Below, one piece after another: positions 12,861 to 22,900 of a stretch of 64,000 nucleotides of DNA. A model generated the notes under the pieces. It searched no databases. It worked only from the letters and a program-made list of their open reading frames with translations, and had not been told where the DNA came from. The translations under genes and the position numbers were made by a program. Source of the stretch: Theropithecus gelada (Eukaryota > Chordata > Mammalia > Primates > Cercopithecidae); assembly GCF_003255815.1 (NCBI RefSeq), contig NC_037680.1, forward strand, positions 18,070,244 to 18,134,243, in the 5' to 3' direction. The stretch's first letter is position 1, and each line of letters opens with the position of its first letter.

Positions 12861-12959
12861 GCCTGTTATATATAAGAAAGAAAAATAAAAACGAATTCTA
12901 CCAAATTTATCATTTGTTAACAAAATGAGATGCATTAAGGTTTTCCAATGAATCTATGT

Positions 12960-13320
12960 TTCTGATGATGGATGAGAATTAAATCTGTTCTGGACTTGAA
13001 GGTCTGCAGGCAGGCTGTGCCTGCCTCGGCTGTCAGTGGTCTAATTTGTAATGAGAGAGTGGCTTTTGCTTCTCATTGTCGAGCATTAGAGTAGCAAACC
13101 TACACTTTCTATCAATCATGCATGGCATGCATGCATCGTGTGTGCCTGCTGCCTCTTGAAGCTCCATTAAAAGAATATAGCACTGGACAGAAACTGTCAA
13201 AGATGTAATCTGTCTGCATCCACCACTTTCTATCTCCTGGTTGAGTCATAGACTGACGAGAGACACTGGCATGTTGACAATACACAAGAGAGGGAAAACC
13301 CGTAGATATCATTCATGAAT
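12960..13320. other. Non-repetitive, higher-complexity block
   Basis: No repeat is recognised and base complexity is higher than in the flanks. It holds a clean inverted repeat, 13008-13015 against 13019-13026 (8-bp arms, 3-nt loop), and a CATG/GCATGC-rich stretch at 13118-13137. It could be conserved non-coding sequence or nothing; there is no coding signal beyond a 66-codon antisense frame. Confidence 0.35.
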
Positions 13321-14066
13321 TGTATTTTATCTCTGTTTTGAAATATTTGAATTCCATATTTTGAATTTCTACATTCTAGTTACACCCCATATATGCAAAT
13401 TTGTGACAGCAAGAAGAATATGCAGATATTTTAATACTGAGGATGCTAGCAATGAGGTGTTATATTTTTTTAAAAAAGGTTTGACTTTGTCTAATGATGC
13501 ACTGTGTGCTTCCATGGCTTGTTGTGAAACAATTTAATTCTTTTCTAAATAGAAAAAAAAATAATGACAACTGTATGCACACAGAATCTGCATCAGCTTT
13601 TCAATAGAGAAGCTATTATATTATTATTTAACATCAAAAAATAATGTGACCATTTAAAAAGTAAAACAGTAAAATTAAAATATAATTAATATACCAACAC
13701 TTAAAAAAATAAGCACCCAAAATTGTCACAAGGAATGATCTTATTCCTGTTATGTCCCTCTAGGTCCTTCATGTGAATCTTTAAATAAGAGACTGACCAA
13801 CATAGTGAACAAAATGTGTAGCTGTTTTCAAAAGATGCAGCTATTCTTATAGTAACCATTTATATTATTGCTACATTGTAAAAAAATGGCAGTCTGACAT
13901 TAAATTTTACTTTAGTGAAGTCATTACTACATAACTTAGAGACTCTGCTTTCTTAAGAGGTAACAAAATAGCTTCTATAAATAAAAAGAAAAAAATAATT
14001 TCTATATGTATAATGCACCCTAAGTTATTAGGTATAGTGTACCCTAAAATCTAACTCATTCAAATG

Positions 14067-14070
<4 letters not shown>

Positions 14071-14114
<44 letters not shown>

Positions 14115-14396
14115 AGACGGAGTCTCACTCTGTCGCCCAGGCTGGAGTGCAGTGGCCGGATCTCAGCTCACTGCAAGCTCCGCCTCCCAGGTTCACGCCA
14201 TTCTCCTGCCTCAGCCTCCCGAGTAGCTGGGACTACAGGCGCCCGCCGCCTCGCCCGGCTAGTTTTTTTTGTATTTTTAGTAGAGACGGGGTTTCACCGT
14301 GTTAGCCAGGATGGTCTCGATCTCCTGACCTCGTGATCCGCCCGTCTCGGCCTCCCAAAGTGCTGGGATTACAGGCTTGAGCCACCGCGCCCGGCC
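14071..14396 (-). mobile_element. Full-length young AluY, antisense
   Basis: A complete dimeric Alu read in antisense, with a poly-T run of about 44 bases at its left (3') end. It is flanked by a perfect direct repeat, TTCAAATGTCTT (14059-14070 and 14397-14408). The right side 'cttaag' fits an L1-endonuclease TT/AA target. Variants near 14236-14260 and 'gcttgagccaccgcgc' near the 5' end are ones I associate with Old World monkey AluY copies rather than human AluY. The 90-codon sense frame here is Alu read-through. Confidence 0.95.
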
Positions 14397-14691
14397 TTCA
14401 AATGTCTTAAGTAAGATTTTGGCAAATGTTGAATTGTGAATTTATAATTATGTATTCTGGTAACTCGAAGTTTCAATATTCTGCATTGCTATAATATCAG
14501 TAGTAGAATGGATATTTTGCTTTAAAAATATGTTATTCACAAATATATTCTTTCACATGGAATTAAATTCCACTTCTTTATGAATGTGACATAAGGGGAC
14601 TCAAATTATTTAACTGATTGAGCATTATGATTTGGGAAATTTTATCAGTGTTATTAATTAACTACATTGGCCATAAGACACTATTAGTATT

Positions 14692-15432
14692 TGCTATGGT
14701 TTGAATGTGTCCCCACCAAAATTTAGGTGTGGCAAATGTGATAGTATTAACAGGTGAGGTTTTTATTATTTTATACTTTTTTACTTTCTGAGATGGAGTC
14801 TCACTCTGTTGCCCAGGCTGAAGTGCAGTCGTGCAATCTCTGTTCACTGCAACCTCCGCCTCCCGGGTTCAAGTGATTCTCGTCACCTCTGCCTCCCGAG
14901 TGGCTGAGATTACAGGTGCACGCCACCATGTCTAGCTAATTTTCGTATTTTTAGTAGAGACGGGGTTTCACCATGTTGGCCAGGATGGTCTCAAACTCCT
15001 GACCTCAAGGCATCCCACCGCTTCAGCCTCCCAAGCTGCTCAGATTACAGGAGTGGGCCACCGCGCCTGGCCTAGATGAGGTTTTTAAAAGGTGATTGGA
15101 TCATAAGGATTTCTTCCCTTATTTATGGGTTTAATTACCTTTATTAAAGGGCTTGTTGGAGGGAGTTACGCCTTTTTCTTTTTTTTTAATTATTATTTTT
15201 TATGTTTGCCCTTTTGTCGTCTGCAATGTGAGGACGTAACACTCCTCTTCTCTGGAGGATGCAACATTGAAGGTGCCGTCTTGGAAACCGGCCATGCCCC
15301 TCCTCAGACAATGAACTTCCTAGTGCCTTTATCTCAGACCTCGAAGTCTCCAGAACTGTGAGAAATAAATTCCTGTTCTTTATAAGTTACATGCTCTCAG
15401 ATATTTTGTTATAGCTGCAAAAATGAACTGAG
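14692..15432 (+). mobile_element. MaLR LTR (MST-like), split by an Alu
   Basis: It starts with 'tgctatggtttgaatgtgtc' and 'ccccaccaaaatt'. It breaks at 14765, resumes at about 15074 with 'gaggtttttaaaaggtgattggatcat', and ends with 'ccagaactgtgagaaataaattcc' (15351 onward) and a decayed terminal repeat near 15432. A T-rich interruption lies at 15174-15190. It is a solo LTR. Confidence 0.75.
14766..15073 (-). mobile_element. Alu (AluS/J-like), antisense, nested in LTR
   Basis: A dimeric Alu in antisense inside the MaLR LTR. Near-identical 14-bp direct repeats flank it: AGGTGAGGTTTTTA at 14752-14765 and AGATGAGGTTTTTA at 15074-15087. Divergence is clearly higher than in the neighbouring AluY. 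Its poly-T is broken by several substitutions. Confidence 0.93.
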
Positions 15433-16540
15433 AGTGTATTTCTTTTGTACAGTGAATTATTTTTAGTTATGTCTGGGAACTCACAATTTCTTTTCATAGA
15501 AACCATTAGTCTTGAGAATCACAGAGCGTGCAGCTCAGTTAAATACTTATGCACATTCATACAATTGAATACTACATAATTACCAAAATTATAATGCACT
15601 TTTTAATTTTATCTGAAAAAACATTTACTAAAATTGATTAAAATAATGAAGATAATATAATGCCCTTAAAACATTATACTTATAGCAGGTATTACATTTT
15701 CTGTTCTTAGATTTGTGATAGAAAAAAATTAAAATTTACACTAAAGTTAATATACACTTTACCTCTATTTCTACATGGTAAGAATGAATCTAATGAACTT
15801 CAAAAAAAATTATAATTGCTAGTGGCTTCTTAGTCATTTTGAGTTTAAACAGTGGAAAACATTTGTGGTTCTTGGTATTCTATCATGGTTCTGCTGGTTT
15901 GTGGATCACAATGCTTTTAATTGTTATGACAAGAACATAAATAACTCAGAGTAGCTTAAACAGTTGAGGGAAGATGCCTGCTCACAAAATTCTAGAGTTT
16001 AGTCAGATTCATAAATGTTCTAATTAAGGACCTGGCTCCAGTGTAAAAAAAATTTCTCAGTGCTATCCTTCTGCACTGTCAACTTTATAATAAAGATGAA
16101 TTTCCTCATTGTTACTACATGACTGAGAACAACAACTGAGACCAGTATTCATATGTCAGCTTGGAGAAGGAGAGGATTTTTCACGAGCATCAATCAAAGC
16201 ATCCATTTGATTGGCCCAACTTCGTTCACATGCCCAGTCCTGAACCAAATGCTATGGAAAAAGTAAGTTATTAGATCAATCAGATTCTCTTTTTCAGATA
16301 TAGAGTCAATTCCATTCAAACTGTATGTCTAGGACATAATGGAGGAGTAGGTAAAAGGGATAATGCAGAGGTAACCACCTGTCAACTTTAGTCCCACCTG
16401 GTATTTGTTAACATCTTTTCCTATTCGTTTCTTGAGATGGCTTTTAGCTCCATCCCCAGACATTATGGTTAAAAGTGCCATCTTGGATCATGTTTCCTCA
16501 ATCATTAGATAGATACCTTTTCAGGCCTCTGGTTCTTGCT
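15433..16540. other. No gene or recognised repeat
   Basis: AT-rich unique-looking sequence. Nothing with coding potential or a clear family signature. Confidence 0.4.
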
Positions 16541-16633
16541 CGAGGCTAGTCTCTTTTCTTTCTTTCTTTTCTTTCTTTTCTTTCTTTTCTTTCCCTCCCT
16601 CCCTCCCTCCCTCCCTCCCTCCCTCCCTCCCTC

Positions 16634-16713
<80 letters not shown>

Positions 16714-16717
16714 TTCT
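16541..16717. repeat. Compound (TTTC)n / (CCCT)n microsatellite
   Basis: A polypyrimidine tract of about 175 bases: interrupted TTTC/TTTTC units, then about ten CCCT units (roughly 16594-16633), then about twenty uninterrupted CTTT units. It is purine/pyrimidine asymmetric and close to mirror symmetric in parts, so H-DNA is possible. The 60-70 codon frames on both strands are translations of the repeat. Confidence 0.97.
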
Positions 16718-16779
16718 TTCTTCTTTCCCATCATCAATTCTTAAAGATTCTTAGCCTTTTTTCCTTTCACTCTGTTTTC

Positions 16780-17640
16780 TCCATCCGGAAATTCGAATAG
16801 ATAAATGTCGAGCCTTCTCCTTCTATTTTCAACTTTCAAATTTTCCTTTCATATTTTTCTGCTTTTTATTCTCTATCTCCTTCTCTTTCTTTGTTAATCT
16901 CTCTGTTTCTTCCTCCCTCTCTCTGTCTAGATAATTTCCTCAGAAATATTTTCCATTGTACAGATTATCTTCCTAATTGTATTCAATCTTCTATTTAGCC
17001 GATCTTTAAGTCATTATTTTCAATACTACATTTTCTTTTTTCACCTATGGAATTCCCTTTTGGTGAATTTTCAAATCCTCCTATACTTTCACATAATATT
17101 TTATACTTTCATATGGTTTCTGTTCTGTCTTTAGTTATTTTACTTAATTGAAATGCATTTTTTTTTTTTTTTAATTTCATGGTCTTCTAGAAACTTAGTA
17201 AGCTAACTGCTCAGTCTATTGTGTCTGCTATCTTTTCTTCCTAGAAGATAATCTCCCGTTTGCTTTCCAGATTTTGATTGCAAACCTCTACTCAGCAAGA
17301 GCTGTTTTATCCTGTGGAAATGTGTCCACATTCTAGTACCTTCCCTTCCCTGCTAAGTATAGCTCTTGCATCTTCTCTGGGCCCCAAGGGTTCACTGGTT
17401 CAGGGTCCAGCTGACTTTCATTTCTTAGCTTGGGATTCCTTTCTCATGTCAGCAGATGGTTTTTGATTCCACAACCATCAACTATGTACATTTAAGATTT
17501 AACTTCTGGCACTCCCCTGAGCAAGATAGCCAAGGTCTTGCAGTCCATTCTTGAGGTCTGACTTTCTAGGAACCTTCACTTGTAACATAAGGGGATTTTG
17601 TTTCCTTTATTTCTCTTATAGAACTTGTATTAATATATTT
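16780..17640 (-). mobile_element. Probable old antisense L1 (L1M/HAL1-like)
   Basis: T-rich sequence with blocks such as 'ttccattgtacagattatc...tgtattcaatcttctatttagcc' and a less AT-rich part at 17270-17530 that has the texture of an antisense L1M ORF1/5'UTR. No intact frame. This is a weak call. Confidence 0.35.
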
Positions 17641-17787
17641 ACGGCTGTCTTATTTTATTTCTAATATTTATGCTCTTTTAAAAAGATGAAGAAAGATTCT
17701 TAATGCTTCAGAATTAAAAGCTTAAAAGTGAATTTCAAGTTCCCAATGTTCATTCTACTTTAAATCACACCATTCTAAACCTTTTCT

Positions 17788-18369
17788 CTAATAATAGTGA
17801 ATAACTATCTGTTTTTCATATTTTTCTAATGAGGAATAATTTTTAAAAATAAAATATAATAAAAAATAAGGGGGTGGAGCAAGATGGCCGAATAGGAACA
17901 GCTCCAGTCTCCAACTCCCAGCAAGAGCGACACAGAAGACCGGTGATTTCTGCATTTTCAACTGAGGTACTGGGTTCATCTCACTGGGGAGTGCCAGACG
18001 ATTGGTGCTGGTCAGCTGCTGCAGCCCGACCAGCGAGAGCTGAAGCAGGACGAGGCATCGCCTCACCTGGGAAGCGCAAGGGGGAAGGGAATCCCTTTTC
18101 CTAGCCAGGGGAACTGAGACACACAACACCTGGAAAATCGGGTAACTCCCACCCCAATACTGCGCTTTAAGCAAACAGGCACACCAGGAGATCATATCCC
18201 ACACCTGGCCGGGAGGGTCCCACACCCACGGAGCCTCCCTCATTGCTAGCACAGCAGTCTGTGATCTACCCGCAAGGCAGCAGCCAGGCTGGGGGAGGGG
18301 CGCCCGCCATTGCTGAGGCTTAAGTAGGTAAACAAAGCTGCTGGGAAGCTCGAACTGGGTGGAGTTCAC
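17788..18369 (-). other. Antisense 193-codon frame leaving the L1 5' end (ORF0-like)
   Basis: An uninterrupted antisense frame starts at 18369, crosses the antisense 5'UTR zone where ORF0 is described in human L1 (roughly 240-450 bases from the 5' end), passes the L1 boundary at 17870 and stops 82 bases into the flanking DNA at 17788. ORF0 itself is about 70 residues in human L1 and can be spliced to flanking exons. Here the frame simply reads through. There is no recognised domain. The C-terminal tail is hydrophobic and comes partly from host DNA. Translation is unproven and the frame may be fortuitous. Confidence 0.35.
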
Positions 18370-18914
18370 AGCAGCTCAAGGAAACCTGCCTGTCTCTGTA
18401 GACTCCACCTCTGGGGACAGGGCACAGCTACACAACAACAACAACAACAACAAAAAAAAAGCAGCAGAAACCTCTGCAGACGCAAACGACTCTGTCTGAC
18501 AGCTTTGAAGAGAGCAGTGGATCTCCCAACACGGAGGTTGAGATCTGAGAAGGGACAGACTGCCTGCTCAAGTGGGTCCCTGACCCCTGAGTAGCCTAAC
18601 TGGGAGACATCCCCCACTAGGGGCAGTCTGACACCCCACACCTCACAGGGTGGAGTACACCCCTGAGAGGAAGCTTCCAAAGAAAGAATCAGACAGGTAC
18701 ACTCGCTGTTCAGAAATATTCTATCTTCTGCAGCCTCTGCTGCTGATACCCAGGCAAACAGGGTCTGGAGTGGACCTCAAGCAATCTCCAACAGACCTAC
18801 AGCTGAGGGTCCTGACTGTTAGAAGGAAAACTATCAAACAGGAAGGACACCTACACCAAAACCCCATCAGTACATCACCATCATCAAAGACCAGAGGCAG
18901 ATAAAACCACAAAG
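17870..18914 (+). promoter_or_regulatory. L1 5'UTR with internal promoter and YY1 site
   Basis: The region upstream of ORF1 is GC-richer than its surroundings and matches the L1PA 5'UTR along its length. 'aagatggcc' at 17881-17889 is the YY1-binding motif that, in studied L1 elements, positions transcription initiation at the first base. The first bases read GGGGGTGGAGCAAGATGG, lacking one C found in the human consensus as I remember it. A (CAA)n stretch of about seven units lies at 18433-18453. Promoter activity is inferred from the family. Confidence 0.85.
18650..18795 (+). promoter_or_regulatory. 5'UTR segment lost from the youngest human L1s
   Basis: From memory, this stretch corresponds to the roughly 129-bp block present in L1PA6 to older L1PA3 elements and absent from younger L1PA3, L1PA2 and L1HS copies. 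It is reported to be bound by the KRAB zinc-finger protein ZNF93. Here it sits between 'cctcacagggtggagta' and 'cctacagctgaggg', where L1HS joins directly. Its presence shows that this monkey lineage kept the block. Confidence 0.6.
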
Positions 18915-19923
18915 ATGGGGAAAAAGCAGGGCAGAAAAGCTGGAAATTCAAAATATAAGAGTGCATCTCCCCCGGCAAAGGAGTGCAGCTCATCGCCAGC
19001 AACGGATCAAAGCCGGACGGAGAATGACTTTGACGAGATGAGAGAAGAAGGCTTCAGTCCATCAAATTTCTCAGAGCTAAAGGAGGAATTACGTACCCAG
19101 CGCAAAGAAACTAAAAATCTTGAAAAAAAAGTGGAAGAATTGATGGCTAGAGTAATTAATGCAGAGAAGGTCATAAACGAAATGAAAGAGATGAAAACCA
19201 TGACACGAGAAATACGTGACAAATGCACAAGCTTCAGTAACCGACTCGATCAACTGGAAGAAAGAGTATCAGCGATTGAGGATCAAATGAATGAAATGAA
19301 GCGAGAAGAGAAACCAAAAGAAGAAAAAGAGATGAACAAAGCCTGCAAGAAGTATGGGATTATGTAAAAAGACCAAATCTACGTCTGATTGGGGTGCCTG
19401 AAAGTGAGGGGGAAAATGGAACCAAGTTGGAAAACACTCTTCAGGATATCATCCAGGAGAACTTCCCCAACCTAGTAGGGCAGGCCAACATTCAAACCCA
19501 GGAAATACAGAGAACGCCACAAAGATACTCCTCGAGAAGAGCAACTCCAAGACACATAATTGCCAGATTCACGAAAGTTGAACTGAAGGAAAAAATCTTA
19601 AGGGCAGCCAGAGAGAAAGGTCGGGTTACCCACAAAGGGAAGCCCATCAGACTAACAGCAGATCTCTCGGCAGAAACTCTACAAGCCAGAAGAGAGTGGG
19701 GGCCAATATTCAACATTCTAAAGAAAAGAATTTTCAACCCAGAATTTCATATCCAGCCAAACTAAGTTTCATAAGTGAAGGAGAAACAAAATCCTTTACA
19801 GATAAGCAAATGCTTAGAGATTTTGTCACCACTAGGCCTGCCTTACAAGAGACCCTGAAGGAAGCACTCAACATGGAAAGGAACAACCGGTACCAGCCAT
19901 TGCAAAAACATGCCAAAATGTAA
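18915..19923 (+). pseudogene. L1 ORF1 (RNA-binding chaperone), broken by two frameshifts
   Basis: ORF1p is a trimeric RNA-binding protein that coats L1 RNA: disordered N-terminus, coiled coil, RRM, C-terminal domain. The frame opens at 18915 with a lysine-rich N-terminus and a coiled-coil region (about residues 50-140, rich in E/K/M with heptad spacing). It shifts between about 19305 and 19335 and hits a stop at 19366. The RRM-containing part continues in a second frame to 19765, and the C-terminal part in a third frame to the stop at 19923. The second shift lies at about 19726-19730, where one base appears missing. The span is 1,009 bases against 1,017 for a 338-codon human ORF1; the missing 8 divide into 7 (first site) and 1 (second). 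No functional full-length ORF1p is expected. Confidence 0.93.
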
Positions 19924-19986
19924 AGACCATCGACGCTAGGAAGAAACTGCATCAACTAACGAGCAAAATAACCAGTTAATATCATA

Positions 19987-22900
19987 ATGGCAGGATCAAG
20001 TTCACACATAACAATCTTAACCTTAAATGTAAATGGACTAAATGCTCCAATGAAAAGACACAGACTGGCAAACTGGATAAAGAGTCAAGACCCATCAGTC
20101 TGCTGTATTCAGGAGACCCATCTCACACGCAGAGACATACATAGGCTCAAAATAAAGGGATGGAGGAAGATTTACCAAGCAAATGGAGAACAAAAAAAAG
20201 CAGGGGTTGCAATACTAGTCTCTGATAAAACAGACTTTAAACCATCAAAGATCAAAAGAGACAAAGAAGGCCATTACATAATGGTAAAGGGATCAATTCA
20301 ACAGGAAGAGCTAACTATCCTAAATATATATGCACCCAATACAGGAGCACCCAGATTCATAAAGCAAGTCCTTAGAGACTTACAAAGAGACTTAGACTCC
20401 CATACAATAATAATGGGAGACTTCAACACTCCACTGTCAACATTAGACAGATCAACGAGACAGAAAGTTAACAAAGATATCCAGGAATTGAACTCATCTC
20501 TGCAGCAAGCAGACCTAATAGACATCTATAGAACTCTCCACCCCAAATCAACAGAATATACATTCTTCTCAGCACCACATCATACTTACTCCAAAATTGA
20601 CCACATAATTGGAAGTAAAGCACTCCTCAGCAAATGTACAAGAACAGAAATTATAACAAACTGTCTGTCAGACCACAGTGCAATCAAACTAGAACTCAGG
20701 ACTAAGAAACTCAATCAAAACCGCTCAACTACATGGAAACTGAACAACCTGCTCCTGAATGACTACTGGGTACATAACGAAATGAAGGCAGAAATAAAGA
20801 TGTTCTTTGAAACCAGTGAGAACAAAGATACAACATGCCAGAATCTCTGGGACACATTTAAAGCAGTGTGTAGAGGGAAATTTATAGCACTAAATGCCCA
20901 CAAGAGAAAGCAGGAAAGATCAAAAATTGACACTCTAACATCGCAATTAAAAGAACTAGAGAAGCAAGAGCAAACACATTCGAAAGCTAGCAGAAGGCAA
21001 GAAATAACTAAGATCAGAGCAGAACTGAAGGAGATAGAGACACAAAAAACCCTCCAAAAAATCAATGAATCCAGGAGTTGGTTTTTTGAAAAGATCAACA
21101 AAATTGACAGACCACTAGCAAGACTAATAAAGAAGAAAAGAGAGAAGAATCAAATCGACGCAATTAAAAATGATAAAGGGGATATCACCACCGACCCCAC
21201 AGAAATACAAACTACCATCAGAGAATACTATAAACACCTCTACGCAAATAAACTAGAAAATCTAGAAGAAATGGATAATTTCCTGGACACTTACACTCTT
21301 CCAAGACTAAACCAGGAAGAAGTTGAATCCCTGAATAGACCAATAGCAGGCTCTGAAATTGAGGCAATAATTAATAGCCTACCAACCAAAAAAAGTCCAG
21401 GACCAGATGGATTCACAGCTGAATTCTACCAGAGGTACAAGGAGGAGTTGGTACCATTCCTTCTGAAACTATTCCAATCAATAGAAAAAGAGGGAATCCT
21501 CCCTAACTCATTTTATGAGGCCAACATCATCCTGATACCAAAGCCTGGCAGAGACACAACAAAGAAGGAGAATTTTAGACCAATATCCCTGATGAACATC
21601 GATGCAAAAATCCTCAATAAAATACTGGCAAACCGGATTCAACAACATATCAAAAAGCTTATCCACCATGATCAAGCGGGCTTCATCCCTGGGATGCAAG
21701 GCTGGTTCAACATTCACAAATCAATAAACATAATCCAGCATATAAACAGAACCAAAGACAAGAACCACATGATTATCTCAATAGATGCAGAAAAGGCTTT
21801 TGACAAAATTCAACAGCCCTTCATGCTAAAAACGCTCAATAAATTCGGTATTGATGGAACGTACCTCAAAATAATAAGAGCTATTTATGGCAAACCCACA
21901 GCCAATATCATACTGAATGGGCAAAAATTGGAAAAATTCCCTTTGAAAACTGGCACAAGACAGGGATGCCCTCTCTCACCACTCCTATTCAACATAGTGT
22001 TGGAAGTTCTGGCTAGGGCAATTAGGCAAGAGAAAGAAATCAAGGGTATTCAGTTAGGAAAAGAAGAAGTCAAATTGTCCCTGTTTGCAGATGACATGAC
22101 TGTATATTTAGAAAACCCCATTGTCTCAGCCCAAAATCTCCTTAAGCTGATAAGCAACTTCAGCAAAGTCTCAGGATACAAAATTAATGAGCAAAAATCA
22201 CAAGCATTCTTATACACCAGTAACAGACAATCACAGAGCCAAATCATGAATGAATTTCCATTCACAATTGCTTCAAAGAGAATAAAATACCTAGGAATCC
22301 AACTTACAAGGGATGTAAAGGACCTCTTCAAGGAGAACTACAAACCACTGCTCAGTGAAATAAAAGAGGACACAAACAAATGCAAGAACATACCATGCTC
22401 ATGGATAGGAAGAATCAATATCGTGAAAATGGCCATACTGCCCAAGGTAATTTATAGATTCAATGCCATCCCCATCAAGCTACCAATGAGTTTCTTCACA
22501 GAATTGGAAAAAACTGCTTTAAAGTTCATATGGAACCAAAAAAGAGCCCGCATCTCCAAGACAATCCTAAGTCAAAAGAACAAAGCTGGAGGCATCACGC
22601 TGCCTGACTTCAAACTATACTACAAGGCTACAATAACCAAAACAGCATGGTACTGGTACCAAAACAGAGATATAGAGCAATGGAACAGAACAGAGTCCTC
22701 AAAAATAATACCACACATCTACAGCCATCTGATCTTTGACAAACCTGAGAGAAACAAGAAATGGGGAAAGGATTCCCTATTTAATAAATGGTGCTGGGAA
22801 AATTGGCTAGCTATAAGTAGAAAGCTGAAACTGGATCCTTTCCTTACTCCTTATACGAAAATTAATTCAAGATGGATTAGAGACTTAAATTTTAGACCTA

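Noticed and set aside
14064..14336. 90-codon frame starting with a polyphenylalanine run
   Set aside because: Poly-T tail plus antisense Alu.
16536..16754. Low-complexity frames on both strands
   Set aside because: Direct translations of the (TTTC)n/(CCCT)n microsatellite.
18366..18680. 104-codon antisense frame with a run of cysteines
   Set aside because: The cysteine run is the antisense of the CAA/GCA repeat in the L1 5'UTR; it is upstream of the described ORF0 position and has no motif.
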